From NCBI GenBank assembly GCA_051967755.1, contig JBQDYD010000001.1:496001-560000 (forward strand): a stretch of DNA of 64,000 nucleotides, read 5' to 3'. This stretch comes from UBA1672 sp051967755 (lineage in GTDB: Bacteria > Pseudomonadota > Alphaproteobacteria > Micavibrionales > Micavibrionaceae). Of the stretch, positions 1-9,395 are shown one piece after another. The position numbers and the translations under genes are program-made. Under the pieces are notes generated by a model. The model was not told where the DNA came from. It saw only the letters and a program-made list of their open reading frames with translations, and made no database searches. Every line of letters begins with the position of its first letter. Position 1 is the stretch's first letter.

Positions 1-1
1 G

Positions 2-3000
2 ATCAAAGCCAAGCTTGGTAACGTGGTTATGGCGGCCGGTGAAACTGTTACATTGGACACTTATGGTGATGGCCTGCTTGAGGTTGCAGTTGATGGTGAG
101 CTGGCGGATGCTTTGTTGGAAAACCACGGCGATATTAAAGCGAATGGCGGTTATGTTCAGATCACAGCCAGCGCTCTTAAAAACACAGTCGACAACATCA
201 TTAATAATACAGGTCTAGTAACGGCATCTTCCGCAACAGTACAAGGCGGCGAGATTATTTTGACCGCAGATAACGGCACAATCGCAAATAATGGTGTGCT
301 TAAAACCAATGAAGGCGGTTCCGTTGATATTAGTGGTGAACGTTTTGTGCAAGGCGATGCGCCTGTACCGGGTAAGAAGCCTCGTATTCTTTCCAAGGGC
401 GGTGACGTTAATATTACCACAGACGGCAACGTAGAAATATATGATGGTAAGATCAACGGCGGTGGCGGCGACATCGTCATCGATAATGGTGGTGTTTTCT
501 ATTCTGCGAATGCCGGTAGTTTGAAAAATGAGGGTGAGGGCACAATTTCCCTTAACCAAAATAAAGAAGACGACATTATCCTTCCGAATGTGCAGCAGGC
601 TTCTGCATTCATCAGTGTTGTAACGCCGGGCGTTGCAGGATCAATTCAAAACGCGATTGACGCAATCAATAATACCGGTACAGGTTTGAACACAATTAAT
701 GTCGGTGCAGGCGAATATAATGAGGCCGTTGTTGTTGATCATGCAAATATGGTTCTGAACGGAGCGAATGCAGGTGTTTCTGCACTGGGCCCGCGCGGTG
801 CAGAGTCTATTGTTAGGCCGAATTCTCCAGGTTTCTTGGTAACATCCGATAACGTGACGATTGATGGTTTTGCGATTGTCGGCGATGGTGATGATATAGG
901 TGTTGAAGTTGACGGTGCAGAAAATGTCACTGTTTCTAATAACAAAATTAAGGGCGTTGAATATGGCGTTCTTGCTAATGTTGCGCACAATTTAACTGTA
1001 TCGGGTAACTTGGTCAAAGGCGCAGCGGCCCATGGTATGGCTGTTGTCGCGAGTGATGACATCATCATCGAAGGAAACAGAATTGTAGATTCTGGGGTTG
1101 ATGGAATTCGCGTTAGAAACGGTAGAGACGCAGTTATTGCCAATAACCGCGTTAAGGATTCCGGCGATGACGGTATTGATGTAGATGAAAATGACTATGT
1201 TCAAATTTATGGCAACCGTATATCAGGTACGCAGCTAAACGGAACCTCTTATGATGGTAATGCGATTGAAGTTAATCGCAGTCAGGGAACGGCAATATTC
1301 GATAACAGAGCTTGGAACCTTGGAACTGACGGTATCGACCTAAAAAGATCAAGGAACTCAACGGTCTATGGTAATGTTATTCGTAATTCCGGTGATGATG
1401 GTATCGACGTAGATGGCGTAGAGCGCATTACGGTTTATAACAACCGTGTTGTAAATGCCGGTGGTGAGGGTTTTGAGATTACTTATGCCCCAGACGGTAC
1501 GTTTTATAATAATGTTGTCGTTGGTGCCGGGGATGACGGTATCGATGTGAAATTGTCAGATGGTATTGTGATTGAGGGCAACCGTGTTAAGGGTGCAGCT
1601 TCAGATGGTATCCAGCTTGTTGATAGTGAAGGCGCGGTGATCCGTGGGAACCGTATCAAAGATACAGGCGAGAATGGTATTTTCGTAGAGAACGCACTTG
1701 AGGCCTCAATCACATGGAATGCAATCCGTAACACAGGTACAAATGGTATTTATGTATCAGGGTCTGATCTTGCTGATGTGAAATTTAATCTTGTGAAAGA
1801 TGCGGGCGCGAACGGTATTTTTGTTAACCCGTCGGATGATGTCGATATCATTGGAAACTTTATTTTCAATTCGTTCAATAACGGCATCTATGTTCTTGAT
1901 GGTGAGCGCGCATTGATTGCTTATAACTTTGTCGGTTCTTCCGGTGATAACGGCATCAATGTTTACAATAATGATGACGTAGAAGTTAAGTTCAATGCTG
2001 TGATCGGTACGGGCGGTAACGCAAGTGCCTATGGCGGAAATGGTATTAAAGTCTCTCGCAGCAGCGGCGCTTTGATCCATGATAACTTGGCGATGTTTAC
2101 GGAAACTGACGGCATTGACGTAAAACGTTCGAATGACGTGCAGGTCTATAATAATGTGACACGCTTTACCGGCGATGACGGTATTGATGTTGATATGGTT
2201 GCTGATATCGAAGTTCACGGCAATGATGTGAAGTTTGCCGGCGGCGAAGGTATTGAGGTAACACAAGCAACAAACGGTCATGTGTATAATAACTCATTCC
2301 AGCATGTGGCGGATGACGGTATCGATGTGAAATTGTCAGATGGCATTGTGATTGAGGGCAACCGTGTTAAGGGTGCAGGTTCAGATGGTATCCAGCTTGT
2401 TGATAGTGAAGGCGCGGTGATCCGTGGGAACCGTATCAAAGATACAGGCGAGAATGGTATTTTCGTAGAGAACGCACTTGAGGCCTCAATCACATGGAAT
2501 GCAATCCGTAACACAGGTACAAATGGTATTTATGTATCAGGGTCTGATCTTGCTGATGTGAAATTTAATCTTGTGAAAGATGCGGGCGCGAACGGTATTT
2601 TTGTTAACCCGTCGGATGATGTCGATATCATTGGAAACTTTATTTTCAATTCGTTCAATAACGGCATCTATGTTCTTGATGGTGAGCGCGCATTGATTGC
2701 TTATAACTTTGTCGGTTCTTCCGGTGATAACGGCATCAATGTTTACAATAATGATGACGTAGAAGTTAAGTTCAATGCTGTGATCGGTACGGGCGGTAAC
2801 GCAAGTGCCTATGGCGGAAATGGTATTAAAGTCTCTCGCAGCAGCGGCGCTTTGATCCATGATAACTTGGCGATGTTTACGGAAACTGACGGCATTGACG
2901 TAAAACGTTCGAATGACGTGCAGGTCTATAATAATGTGACACGCTTTACCGGCGATGACGGTATTGATGTTGATATGGTTGCTGATATCGAAGTTCACGG

Positions 3001-5857
3001 CAATGATGTGAAGTTTGCCGGCGGCGAAGGTATTGAGGTAACACAAGCAACAAGCGGTCATGTTTATAATAACTCATTCCAACATGTGGCGGATGACGGT
3101 ATCGATGTGAAACTGTCAGATGGTATTGTGATTGAAGGTAACCATATCCATGGTACGGGGTCAGATGGTATCCAGCTTGTTGATAGTGAAGATGCGGTGA
3201 TCCGTGGGAACAACATTCACTATACAGGTGAAAACGGTATCTATGTGAATAATGCGCTTTCAGCGTCAATCGTGTGGAACAATATTCATGATACAGGCAC
3301 GAACGGTATTTACGTATCGGGCAGTGATTATGTGGATGTTCTTGTCAATCAAATCAATAATACAGGTGCACACGGTATTAAGGTGAACCCGTCTGACTTT
3401 GTTGATATTGGTTTTAACCGTATCCATGATGCCGGTTGGGATGGTATCCGCGTTGATGGTGGTATCTATGCCGACATTTACGGTAACCATGTGCACCGTG
3501 TTGGTGATGATGGTATCGAAGTGAATAACAACTTCGGCGTTGATGTTCTTGGTAACACAATAAGAAGCACAGGCCGCGCCTGGTGGTCATATGACGGCGA
3601 TGGTATTGCGGTATCAAACTCTTCATTTGCAGACATCAAGTTCAATTTGGTTGAATATGCCGGCGATGACGGTGTTGATGTTGAAGGCGGTAGCTATGTC
3701 GACATTGAGAATAACCGCATCAAGCGTTCAGGTGATGATGGTATCGATGTTGAATATTCTTATAAGGTCGATGTGAAGGGCAATGATGTTTATCGCTCTG
3801 ATGATGATGGTATCGAAGTGTCGTACTCTGATGGCGCAGACATTAAGTATAACGATGTTTCGAAATCAGGCGATGACGGTATTGATCTGTATCGCAGCGC
3901 ATATGCGGATATTGAGCGTAACGACGTAAGATCTTCTGGTGATGACGGTATTGTCGCGGAAAGATCTTATGCGGTTGATATCAAGCAGAACCATGTGCAT
4001 GGTGCATGGGATGAGGGTATCGAGGTGCGCTTTAGCAATCAGGCGGACGTGATCGGTAATGATGTTCACTATGTTGGTGATAACGGCATCTATGTTTATA
4101 AGTCTGCTTATTCTGATGTGATTGGTAATGACGTTCACAGTGTTGCTGGTAACGGTATTTATGTATCGGGTTCTGACTTCACAGATATTCTGTGGAATGA
4201 GATCAGCAATACAGGTGAGCACGGTATTAAGGTGAACCCGTCTGATTACGTTGATATTGGCTTTAACCGCATTCATGATGCCGGTTGGGATGGTATTTTC
4301 GTTGATGGTGGTGTCTATGCCGACATTTACGGTAACCATGTGCACCGCGTTGGTGATGACGGTATCGATGTAGATGGTAATTACGGCGTTGATATTATTG
4401 GTAACACAATAAGAAGCACAGGCCGTGCCTTTTGGTCTTATGATGGTAACGGCATTGAAGTGTCAGGTAGCCCGAATGCAGATATTATCTTTAATCAGGT
4501 TCTGTTTGCGGGTGATGACGGTATCGATGTGAATGCACAAGGCGAAACAAATATCATTGGTAATCTGGTCTACGGTTCCGGCGACGATGGTATTGATGTA
4601 AGCGCGGCCGGTGGCTATGGATCGCCTTCTGTGCCATTGCAACAGACATCTTTGGATGCTGTCTCCGGTTACGGTAATTCGGTTGTGATTGCGTATAACG
4701 CGGTCAGCAATTCAGGTGATGATGGTATCCATGTTAGCGGCGGTGACCTCTATTATGATATTCCGTTATTCAGCGCGCCTTTGCAGTTGGTTTCCGGTTC
4801 AACTAACTCTGTTGTTATCTCTCGTAACTATGTAAATAATTCGGGCGGTGACGGTATTCAAACAATGAATATCGATGAATTGAGTGTAACGGACAACCTT
4901 GTGAGAAATAGCTATGAGCATGGTCTTTATATTTCCGGCGCATATAACGGTTATGTGGAGTTCCAAGGGAATACATTCGAAGATAACGGTCAGTTCAGTG
5001 AATCTGCGCAGGCACGCTTTGAAAGTGGTGATATTGATATGAGTGATTTGGAAAGACCAAATACATTCATCAATACAACAGGCATTCCTGCAACGGCAAT
5101 GCAGTTCGATGATATCTCTGCGTTTTATAATGACAGCCCTGTAAATGACGGTCCTACGGATGAGATTCCAACGGGTGAGACTGATCTGCCGCAGTTGGCC
5201 GCGTTGGTTGCGCAGCCATCTACAGGGGGCACAGGACTTCGCATTGTTGGTGAAACTCTTGGGTCAACTGTATTTGAGGGATATCAACCTGATGGGAGCT
5301 TCTATGTTCGTTTTGAGGATGGGTCTATTCTAGATCCGCTTACGAATGAGCCAATCATTATTGATGGTACGGATGCATCATTTGATGGTGTTGTACCGGG
5401 AACATTCCCTGGTGAAGTGCTTCCTTTGTCTACATTGCAATTTATTGAAGATCGTCTTTATGACGCCGACGATGAAACGGTAGATGGTCGTGGTCAGATC
5501 TTCGTTGGGTTTGCGCCGGATCCATTGACATTGGATAATCAGCAGGACTTCCTTCGTGAATTTGATGCGGACAGACAGTTAAATAATGTTGCAAGCGTTA
5601 GAATTAATGGTCTTCCATCAACAGGCGGTGGTTTGGGTAACCTGAACAATATTGCACCGAATGCAGGTGGCGAAGGGGAGGGTGAGAGCTCTAATCTTGC
5701 TAATATTGAGCCAAATGCCGGTGATTCCGTGCAGGAGGTAACCTGCTTGGCTGATGCTGTGTCTGCGTTGGGACAGGGTGCGGTTAACTATAACTTTGGC
5801 GGTACGTTCGAGGATGGTATCGCGTCTACGGAAAGCTGTGCTTCTGCAGAGTTATAA
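2..5857 (+). CDS. Giant secreted right-handed beta-helix protein, FHA-type N-terminus (5' partial)
   Basis: The frame is open to the left edge, so the true start lies outside the window; the GTG at 23 and ATG at 29 are internal. The first roughly 120 residues (IKAKLGNVVMAAGETVTLD, then GGYVQITA and GGEIILTA) match the end of a filamentous-haemagglutinin (TPS) secretion domain, which implies export by a two-partner outer-membrane transporter not seen here. From about residue 200 to 1700 the chain is a long series of roughly 22-residue parallel beta-helix coils (NosD/PbH1 type) with the recurring pattern N-x-V-x-x-x-G-D-D-G-I-D-V. A 260-residue block is duplicated almost perfectly in tandem, and a shorter diverged duplication (around 3361-3580 and 4210-4430) lies downstream. 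The C-terminal 400 residues are non-repetitive and Gly/Asn-rich. It is probably a surface adhesin or a carbohydrate-binding/lyase-like protein; the substrate is unknown and I see no catalytic motif. Confidence 0.85.
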   Translation: MKAKLGNVVMAAGETVTLDTYGDGLLEVAVDGELADALLENHGDIKANGGYVQITASALKNTVDNIINNTGLVTASSATVQGGEIILTADNGTIANNGVLKTNEGGSVDISGERFVQGDAPVPGKKPRILSKGGDVNITTDGNVEIYDGKINGGGGDIVIDNGGVFYSANAGSLKNEGEGTISLNQNKEDDIILPNVQQASAFISVVTPGVAGSIQNAIDAINNTGTGLNTINVGAGEYNEAVVVDHANMVLNGANAGVSALGPRGAESIVRPNSPGFLVTSDNVTIDGFAIVGDGDDIGVEVDGAENVTVSNNKIKGVEYGVLANVAHNLTVSGNLVKGAAAHGMAVVASDDIIIEGNRIVDSGVDGIRVRNGRDAVIANNRVKDSGDDGIDVDENDYVQIYGNRISGTQLNGTSYDGNAIEVNRSQGTAIFDNRAWNLGTDGIDLKRSRNSTVYGNVIRNSGDDGIDVDGVERITVYNNRVVNAGGEGFEITYAPDGTFYNNVVVGAGDDGIDVKLSDGIVIEGNRVKGAASDGIQLVDSEGAVIRGNRIKDTGENGIFVENALEASITWNAIRNTGTNGIYVSGSDLADVKFNLVKDAGANGIFVNPSDDVDIIGNFIFNSFNNGIYVLDGERALIAYNFVGSSGDNGINVYNNDDVEVKFNAVIGTGGNASAYGGNGIKVSRSSGALIHDNLAMFTETDGIDVKRSNDVQVYNNVTRFTGDDGIDVDMVADIEVHGNDVKFAGGEGIEVTQATNGHVYNNSFQHVADDGIDVKLSDGIVIEGNRVKGAGSDGIQLVDSEGAVIRGNRIKDTGENGIFVENALEASITWNAIRNTGTNGIYVSGSDLADVKFNLVKDAGANGIFVNPSDDVDIIGNFIFNSFNNGIYVLDGERALIAYNFVGSSGDNGINVYNNDDVEVKFNAVIGTGGNASAYGGNGIKVSRSSGALIHDNLAMFTETDGIDVKRSNDVQVYNNVTRFTGDDGIDVDMVADIEVHGNDVKFAGGEGIEVTQATSGHVYNNSFQHVADDGIDVKLSDGIVIEGNHIHGTGSDGIQLVDSEDAVIRGNNIHYTGENGIYVNNALSASIVWNNIHDTGTNGIYVSGSDYVDVLVNQINNTGAHGIKVNPSDFVDIGFNRIHDAGWDGIRVDGGIYADIYGNHVHRVGDDGIEVNNNFGVDVLGNTIRSTGRAWWSYDGDGIAVSNSSFADIKFNLVEYAGDDGVDVEGGSYVDIENNRIKRSGDDGIDVEYSYKVDVKGNDVYRSDDDGIEVSYSDGADIKYNDVSKSGDDGIDLYRSAYADIERNDVRSSGDDGIVAERSYAVDIKQNHVHGAWDEGIEVRFSNQADVIGNDVHYVGDNGIYVYKSAYSDVIGNDVHSVAGNGIYVSGSDFTDILWNEISNTGEHGIKVNPSDYVDIGFNRIHDAGWDGIFVDGGVYADIYGNHVHRVGDDGIDVDGNYGVDIIGNTIRSTGRAFWSYDGNGIEVSGSPNADIIFNQVLFAGDDGIDVNAQGETNIIGNLVYGSGDDGIDVSAAGGYGSPSVPLQQTSLDAVSGYGNSVVIAYNAVSNSGDDGIHVSGGDLYYDIPLFSAPLQLVSGSTNSVVISRNYVNNSGGDGIQTMNIDELSVTDNLVRNSYEHGLYISGAYNGYVEFQGNTFEDNGQFSESAQARFESGDIDMSDLERPNTFINTTGIPATAMQFDDISAFYNDSPVNDGPTDEIPTGETDLPQLAALVAQPSTGGTGLRIVGETLGSTVFEGYQPDGSFYVRFEDGSILDPLTNEPIIIDGTDASFDGVVPGTFPGEVLPLSTLQFIEDRLYDADDETVDGRGQIFVGFAPDPLTLDNQQDFLREFDADRQLNNVASVRINGLPSTGGGLGNLNNIAPNAGGEGEGESSNLANIEPNAGDSVQEVTCLADAVSALGQGAVNYNFGGTFEDGIASTESCASAEL
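1531..3090 (+). repeat. 780-bp near-perfect tandem duplication within the beta-helix gene
   Basis: Bases 1531-2310 and 2311-3090 align without gaps at an offset of 780 (260 codons). I find only about six substitutions, all near the unit ends (for example TGGTATT/TGGCATT at 1561/2341 and GCAGCT/GCAGGT near 1598/2378); the roughly 650 bases in the middle are identical. A third copy starts at 3091 but diverges after about 40 bases. The clustering of differences at the edges and the identical core suggest recent duplication or ongoing gene conversion. Confidence 0.95.
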
Positions 5858-5884
5858 AAAGACCAAACTTTAAGATTTGTTTTT

Positions 5885-5918
5885 TAAGCCCCGATATTTT
5901 TATTGGGGCTTAACTTTT
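5885..5918 (+). terminator. Rho-independent terminator of the beta-helix gene
   Basis: An 8-bp perfect stem TAAGCCCC (5885-5892) / GGGGCTTA (5905-5912) with a 12-nt AT-rich loop is followed by ACTTTTT, 28 bases after the stop codon. Confidence 0.85.
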
Positions 5919-6075
5919 TATTAGAGATAGTCTAGTTTAATAAAAAATCTTGCATTTAAGGGTGTAAATGCGCTTAGATGTTAGAAATTTTTTTGTATTA
6001 CAGGGGGTTGCACTTGGGCGATTTTCTGTCAATATAGTTCAAATTGATTAATATCAATAGAGTTAGGCATTAAAT

Positions 6076-6696
6076 ATGTACCACGACGATAATTGGAATG
6101 AAGTTACAGGTGATGAGCTTGCTGGGTTCCTTGATAAGATTAACCCGATTGATGGTAAATACCGTACTTCACCGACAAGCACTCAGGTTGCATGGCGCAC
6201 CCTTCCATTCTATGAGAGTGTGGCTCTAATCCGTGTTAAAGACCCGAACTGGGTTAACAAGAAAATGACAATTTATTACCTGACGGATCAGGGAAATCTA
6301 TTCAGATTGAACGGTACATCACCGCCAATTCACGAAGTAAACAGCAAGGCTCCGATTAAAGTTAATGAAGACAATGTTCTTGATTATCTGCGTTTCTTCT
6401 GCTTTTTCGTTCGTGGTGATGAAGGCCCGTTTTATATCGCAGAAGATATTACAGATGCGAATTTGCCTCAGGAAATGGATGCGACAACACAATCTGTTGT
6501 TGAGGGGACAATTCGTCCGGCCAGTTTCGAAGGCATGAATGAGCAAGGCCACTTCCTGTGTGATGCGGTTGTGTTTTATTCGAACGCTTTGTTCATCGCC
6601 AACTTTGCGGTTCAGCAAAGCGGTATGATTGAAATGTTGAATGATGAGCCGATCGCAGGTGACTTGACGTCTAAGGTTGAGCAACCAATCGCGTAA
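6076..6696 (+). CDS. Hypothetical protein, 206 aa
   Basis: A soluble-looking acidic protein with no signal peptide, membrane segment or motif that I recognise. It is Phe/Tyr-rich in the middle (YLRFFCFFVRGDEGPFYIAED), reminiscent of beta-rich folds. It lies between two convincing terminators (5885 and 6726), so it is probably a single-gene unit. Its position just behind the secreted beta-helix protein could mean a shared role, but nothing in the sequence shows one. The ATG at 6076 is preceded by AGTTAGGC and is the only sensible start. Confidence 0.7.
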   Translation: MYHDDNWNEVTGDELAGFLDKINPIDGKYRTSPTSTQVAWRTLPFYESVALIRVKDPNWVNKKMTIYYLTDQGNLFRLNGTSPPIHEVNSKAPIKVNEDNVLDYLRFFCFFVRGDEGPFYIAEDITDANLPQEMDATTQSVVEGTIRPASFEGMNEQGHFLCDAVVFYSNALFIANFAVQQSGMIEMLNDEPIAGDLTSKVEQPIA

Positions 6697-6725
6697 CGCC
6701 TTTATCCATATTCATAGAAAATATT

Positions 6726-6750
6726 AAGGCCACGAATTTTGTGGCCTTTT
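6726..6750. terminator. Probable bidirectional terminator
   Basis: Perfect 8-bp stem AAGGCCAC (6726-6733) / GTGGCCTT (6741-6748) followed by TTTATTAT on the plus strand and an AT-rich tract on the minus strand. It lies between the convergent 6076 gene and the PII gene and can serve both. Confidence 0.75.
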
Positions 6751-6782
6751 ATTATGCTTTATTCTGATTGGATTGCGTCGCT

Positions 6783-7124
6783 TTATTGTAACGCTTCGTC
6801 ACCTTCTTCGCCTGTGCGAATGCGGATTGCGCGCTCTATATTATAGACGAAGATTTTTCCATCGCCGATACGTCCTGTTTCTGATGCGCCTTGGATAGTG
6901 CTCACAACCTTGTCGACATCTGCGTCTGGAACAACCAGTTCAATTTTGACTTTCGGCAGAAAGCTCACGGAGTGATCTTTTGCGTGGTAATTTTCTGTTT
7001 GGCCTTTTTGGCGTCCAAATCCTTTAACCTCTGACACCGTTAACCCTTCGATGCCATGCTCGGTTAGAGCTTTGCGGACATCGTCCAATTTAAACGGTTT
7101 AATAACGGCCATGATCATTTTCAT
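6783..7124 (-). CDS. glnB: PII nitrogen-signalling protein (GlnB/GlnK family) lacking Tyr51
   Basis: At 113 aa it has the length of the family. It starts MKMIMAVIKPFKLDDVRKAL and has the GFGRQKGQTENY T-loop base, FLPKVKIE, the ATP-site segment TGRIGDGKIFV and the C-terminal IRIRTGEEGDEAL. PII trimers bind ATP/ADP and 2-oxoglutarate and control GlnD/GlnE, NtrB and AmtB. With numbering as in E. coli GlnB (both begin M-K-x-I), position 46 is Tyr but position 51, the tyrosine uridylylated by GlnD, is His (KDHSVSF instead of AEYMVDF; codon CAC). So this copy cannot be modified in the normal way. No amtB or glnA adjoins it. An internal ATG two codons downstream is an alternative start. Confidence 0.93.
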   Translation of the reverse strand: MKMIMAVIKPFKLDDVRKALTEHGIEGLTVSEVKGFGRQKGQTENYHAKDHSVSFLPKVKIELVVPDADVDKVVSTIQGASETGRIGDGKIFVYNIERAIRIRTGEEGDEALQ

Positions 7125-7228
7125 GATAAGTGTATCCTGTGTATCTTCACTATAAATGCTTTACGAAGCGTTCCTCACAGTAGTAGATTGGCCTAGAAAT
7201 TCAAGTGTGAATTTATCAGGTGGTTATT

Positions 7229-8425
7229 ATGGCAAGCAGTGACAAGTATGATGTGATTATTTTGGGCGGCGGTTTGGCGGGGCTTTCGCTTTCGTGTTTG
7301 CTGGGAAAGGTTGATGGTTTGCGCGTTGCCTGTATTGATCGTGATGACCCCACCACGTTGATGAATGCGGATGAGCGTACCACCGCCATCTCATATGGAT
7401 CTTCTAAGATGTTAAGTCGTGCCGATGTATGGGCGGAGATAGAGGATAAGGGCTGCCCCATTAGGGATATTGAAATTCTTGACGGGAATAGCCCTGTCCT
7501 GCTTCGATTCCTGAGTTCTGAAGTCGAAGATAAAAGTTTCGGCTGGATTGTATCTAATAAGCATATACGTCAATGTTTGATGGCACGTATGAAGGAATTG
7601 CAAAATGTCGATCATATCGCACCGGCGCTTGCGGCAGATTTTAAGGTTAATGAGGGTCAGGCTGGTGTTATCTTAAAAGATGGCCGCACGATAACGGCGT
7701 CTTTGATTGTTGGTGCTGACGGTCGCGGGTCTTCATTAAGGGATTTTATGGATGTTGATGTCAGGTCTTGGGACTATAATCAACGCGCCGTGGTGTGTTT
7801 CGTTGTTCATGAAAACCCGCATCATAATAAGGCGGTTGAGCATTTTTGGCCCAAAGGCCCTTTTGCGATTTTACCGATGAATGATTTAGAAGGTGGTCGC
7901 CATTGCTCTTCTCTTGTGTTTACGGAGCATAATACAAAACGCCATTCGCTCATGGATTTAAGTGATGAGGAATTTAAGGCAGAGGTTGAGCGGCGCTTTC
8001 CTGAAAGCTATGGGCAGGTTGAGATTTTGGATAATAAGCGTATGGGCTATCCGCTTTCGCTTGTTCATGCGGCTGATTATATATCAGACCGTATGGTTTT
8101 GGTGGCGGATGCGGCGCACGGCATTCACCCGATTGCGGGCCAAGGGCTTAATCTTGGTTTTCGGGACTTGGGTGTACTCTCGCAATTGATTGAAGAGGCG
8201 CATGCGAAAGGTCAAGATATTGGCGCAAAGTCGCTTCTGCTGTCGTATCAGCGTAAGCGCAGGCCTGATAATATGGCCATGGTCGCGGTGACTGATGGGT
8301 TGGTGCGTTTGTTTTCAAATGATGTTTTGCCTGTAAAACTTATGCGCCGCGCAGGGTTAAAAGCAGTCTCGCGCATAGGGGTGGCCAAAAAATTCTTTAT
8401 GAATCAGGCAATGGGGCGCAAATAA
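7229..8425 (+). CDS. FAD-dependent UbiH/UbiF/VisC-family ubiquinone hydroxylase
   Basis: A flavoprotein monooxygenase of about 398 aa. The N-terminal Rossmann motif DVIILGGGLAGLSLS binds FAD ADP; the middle DG motif is LIVGADGRGSSLRD and the second FAD motif VLVADAAHGIHPIAGQGLNLGFRD is the UbiH-family signature. These enzymes hydroxylate the polyprenyl-phenol ring during ubiquinone synthesis. Which ring position this one uses (UbiH, UbiF, UbiL or UbiM) cannot be told from sequence reading. The ATG at 7229 is preceded by CAGGTGG at good spacing; the upstream in-frame GTG at 7220 overlaps that ribosome-binding site and is less likely. It diverges from the PII gene, with a shared regulatory region of about 100 bp. 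Confidence 0.88.
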   Translation: MASSDKYDVIILGGGLAGLSLSCLLGKVDGLRVACIDRDDPTTLMNADERTTAISYGSSKMLSRADVWAEIEDKGCPIRDIEILDGNSPVLLRFLSSEVEDKSFGWIVSNKHIRQCLMARMKELQNVDHIAPALAADFKVNEGQAGVILKDGRTITASLIVGADGRGSSLRDFMDVDVRSWDYNQRAVVCFVVHENPHHNKAVEHFWPKGPFAILPMNDLEGGRHCSSLVFTEHNTKRHSLMDLSDEEFKAEVERRFPESYGQVEILDNKRMGYPLSLVHAADYISDRMVLVADAAHGIHPIAGQGLNLGFRDLGVLSQLIEEAHAKGQDIGAKSLLLSYQRKRRPDNMAMVAVTDGLVRLFSNDVLPVKLMRRAGLKAVSRIGVAKKFFMNQAMGRK

Positions 8426-8439
8426 ATGCTCTGATTCAT

Positions 8440-8468
8440 TTGACAGGGTGATCAGAAGTGGTTATAAA
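8440..8468 (+). promoter_or_regulatory. Sigma70-type promoter of the rpmH operon
   Basis: TTGACA (8440-8445), 17-bp spacer, TATAAA (8463-8468): a consensus -35 and near-consensus -10 about 90 bases before rpmH. Strong expression fits a ribosomal-protein operon. Confidence 0.8.
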
Positions 8469-8555
8469 CGTCCATCCTAAGGGAATAAGAGAATTTTAAG
8501 CATCTTCCACAAGAAATTTAGAAGATGCCGATTAGAGAATTAAAGAGGTAATAAA

Positions 8556-8690
8556 ATGAAACGTACATTTCAGCCAAGTCGCATCGTTCGTGCCCGCCGC
8601 CACGGTTTCCGTGCCCGTATGGCTGACAAGAATGGCCGCGCTGTTCTTGCTCGTCGTCGCGCAAAAGGCCGTAAGCGTCTAAGCGCTTAA
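8556..8690 (+). CDS. rpmH: Ribosomal protein bL34
   Basis: A 44-residue protein beginning MKRTFQPS and containing RHGFRARMADKNGR and VLARRRAKGRKRLSA, the standard bL34 sequence of the large ribosomal subunit. Its ribosome-binding site AGAGGTAA sits 8 bases before the ATG. It is the first gene of the run rpmH-rnpA-yidD-yidC-ysxC, the classical order next to the replication origin in many bacteria, though no dnaA or oriC-like sequence is seen here. Confidence 0.97.
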   Translation: MKRTFQPSRIVRARRHGFRARMADKNGRAVLARRRAKGRKRLSA

Positions 8691-8696
8691 TCACGC

Positions 8697-9095
8697 ATGC
8701 ATACACGAAAAAAGGATCTGGCAGGGTTGATAACGCTGGCAGATCGTCGTGATTTTCTAGATATACAATCAAATGGTAAGAAGTGGGTCGCCGGCGGCCT
8801 GATTTTACAGGTCAAGGAGAATAGCCTTGGCCTTAAGCGTATTGGCTTTACGGTCAGTAAGCGTGTTGATAAATCTGCTGTTAAGCGTAACCGCATTAAA
8901 CGCAGATTGCGCGCCGTTGCGGCGGATGTCATCAGCGCGCATGCCAAGTGTGGTTGTGATTATATTTTGGTCGGGAAGCGTTCTACGCCTGACCGTTCTT
9001 ATGCGACACTTGTAAATGATTTAAAATGGTGTTTGAAAAAGACCGGATATTATCATAAAACAGTGCGTGATAATGAAACTGACGGTAATGATTGA
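8697..9095 (+). CDS. rnpA: Ribonuclease P protein component
   Basis: A 132-aa basic protein that binds the RNase P RNA and helps process tRNA 5' ends. The signature RNR helix is KSAVKRNRIKRRLR, preceded by RIGFTVSKRVDKSA as in all RnpA proteins. The start is six bases after the rpmH stop, so the two are co-transcribed. The C-terminal tail (GYYHKTVRDNETDGND) is a little longer than in E. coli. Confidence 0.96.
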   Translation: MHTRKKDLAGLITLADRRDFLDIQSNGKKWVAGGLILQVKENSLGLKRIGFTVSKRVDKSAVKRNRIKRRLRAVAADVISAHAKCGCDYILVGKRSTPDRSYATLVNDLKWCLKKTGYYHKTVRDNETDGND

Positions 9096-9098
9096 GGC

Positions 9099-9374
9099 AT
9101 GACACGGCTTTTCCGCTTTCTCATCAGAGTGTATTCGGTTATTGTTTCGCCTTTATTGGGGCGTAATTGCAGATATCATCCGACATGTTCTGCGTATGCT
9201 GATGAGGCTTTGAAAAAGCACGGCTCTCTTAAGGGGGGGTATTTGACATTCAGGCGTGTATCCAGATGTCATCCATGGTGTAAACACGATTATCATGATC
9301 CGGTTCCAGAAGATTTTTCGTGGAAGCAAAAAAAGAAACATGACGACAATAATAATCGCCAAACTGTAAATTGA
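9099..9374 (+). CDS. yidD: Membrane protein insertion efficiency factor YidD
   Basis: 91 aa with an N-terminal amphipathic/hydrophobic helix (LFRFLIRVYSVIVSPLLG) and the family's conserved Cys-rich core NCRYHPTCSAYADEALKKHG and RVSRCHPWCKHDYHDPVP. YidD assists YidC in membrane protein insertion. It starts 3 bases after rnpA and is followed by yidC. The lysine/asparagine-rich C-terminus is variable in the family. Confidence 0.95.
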   Translation: MTRLFRFLIRVYSVIVSPLLGRNCRYHPTCSAYADEALKKHGSLKGGYLTFRRVSRCHPWCKHDYHDPVPEDFSWKQKKKHDDNNNRQTVN

Positions 9375-9395
9375 ATAAGAAGGCTATAGTTTAAG

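Noticed and set aside
157..4345. Many long antisense frames opposite the beta-helix gene
   Set aside because: They mirror the repeats of the sense gene (same 780-bp period), lack ribosome-binding sites and domains, and are shadows of codon bias.
6008..6038. Promoter TTGCAC ... TATAGT before the 6076 gene
   Set aside because: The 19-bp spacing and weak boxes are not convincing enough to list as a feature.
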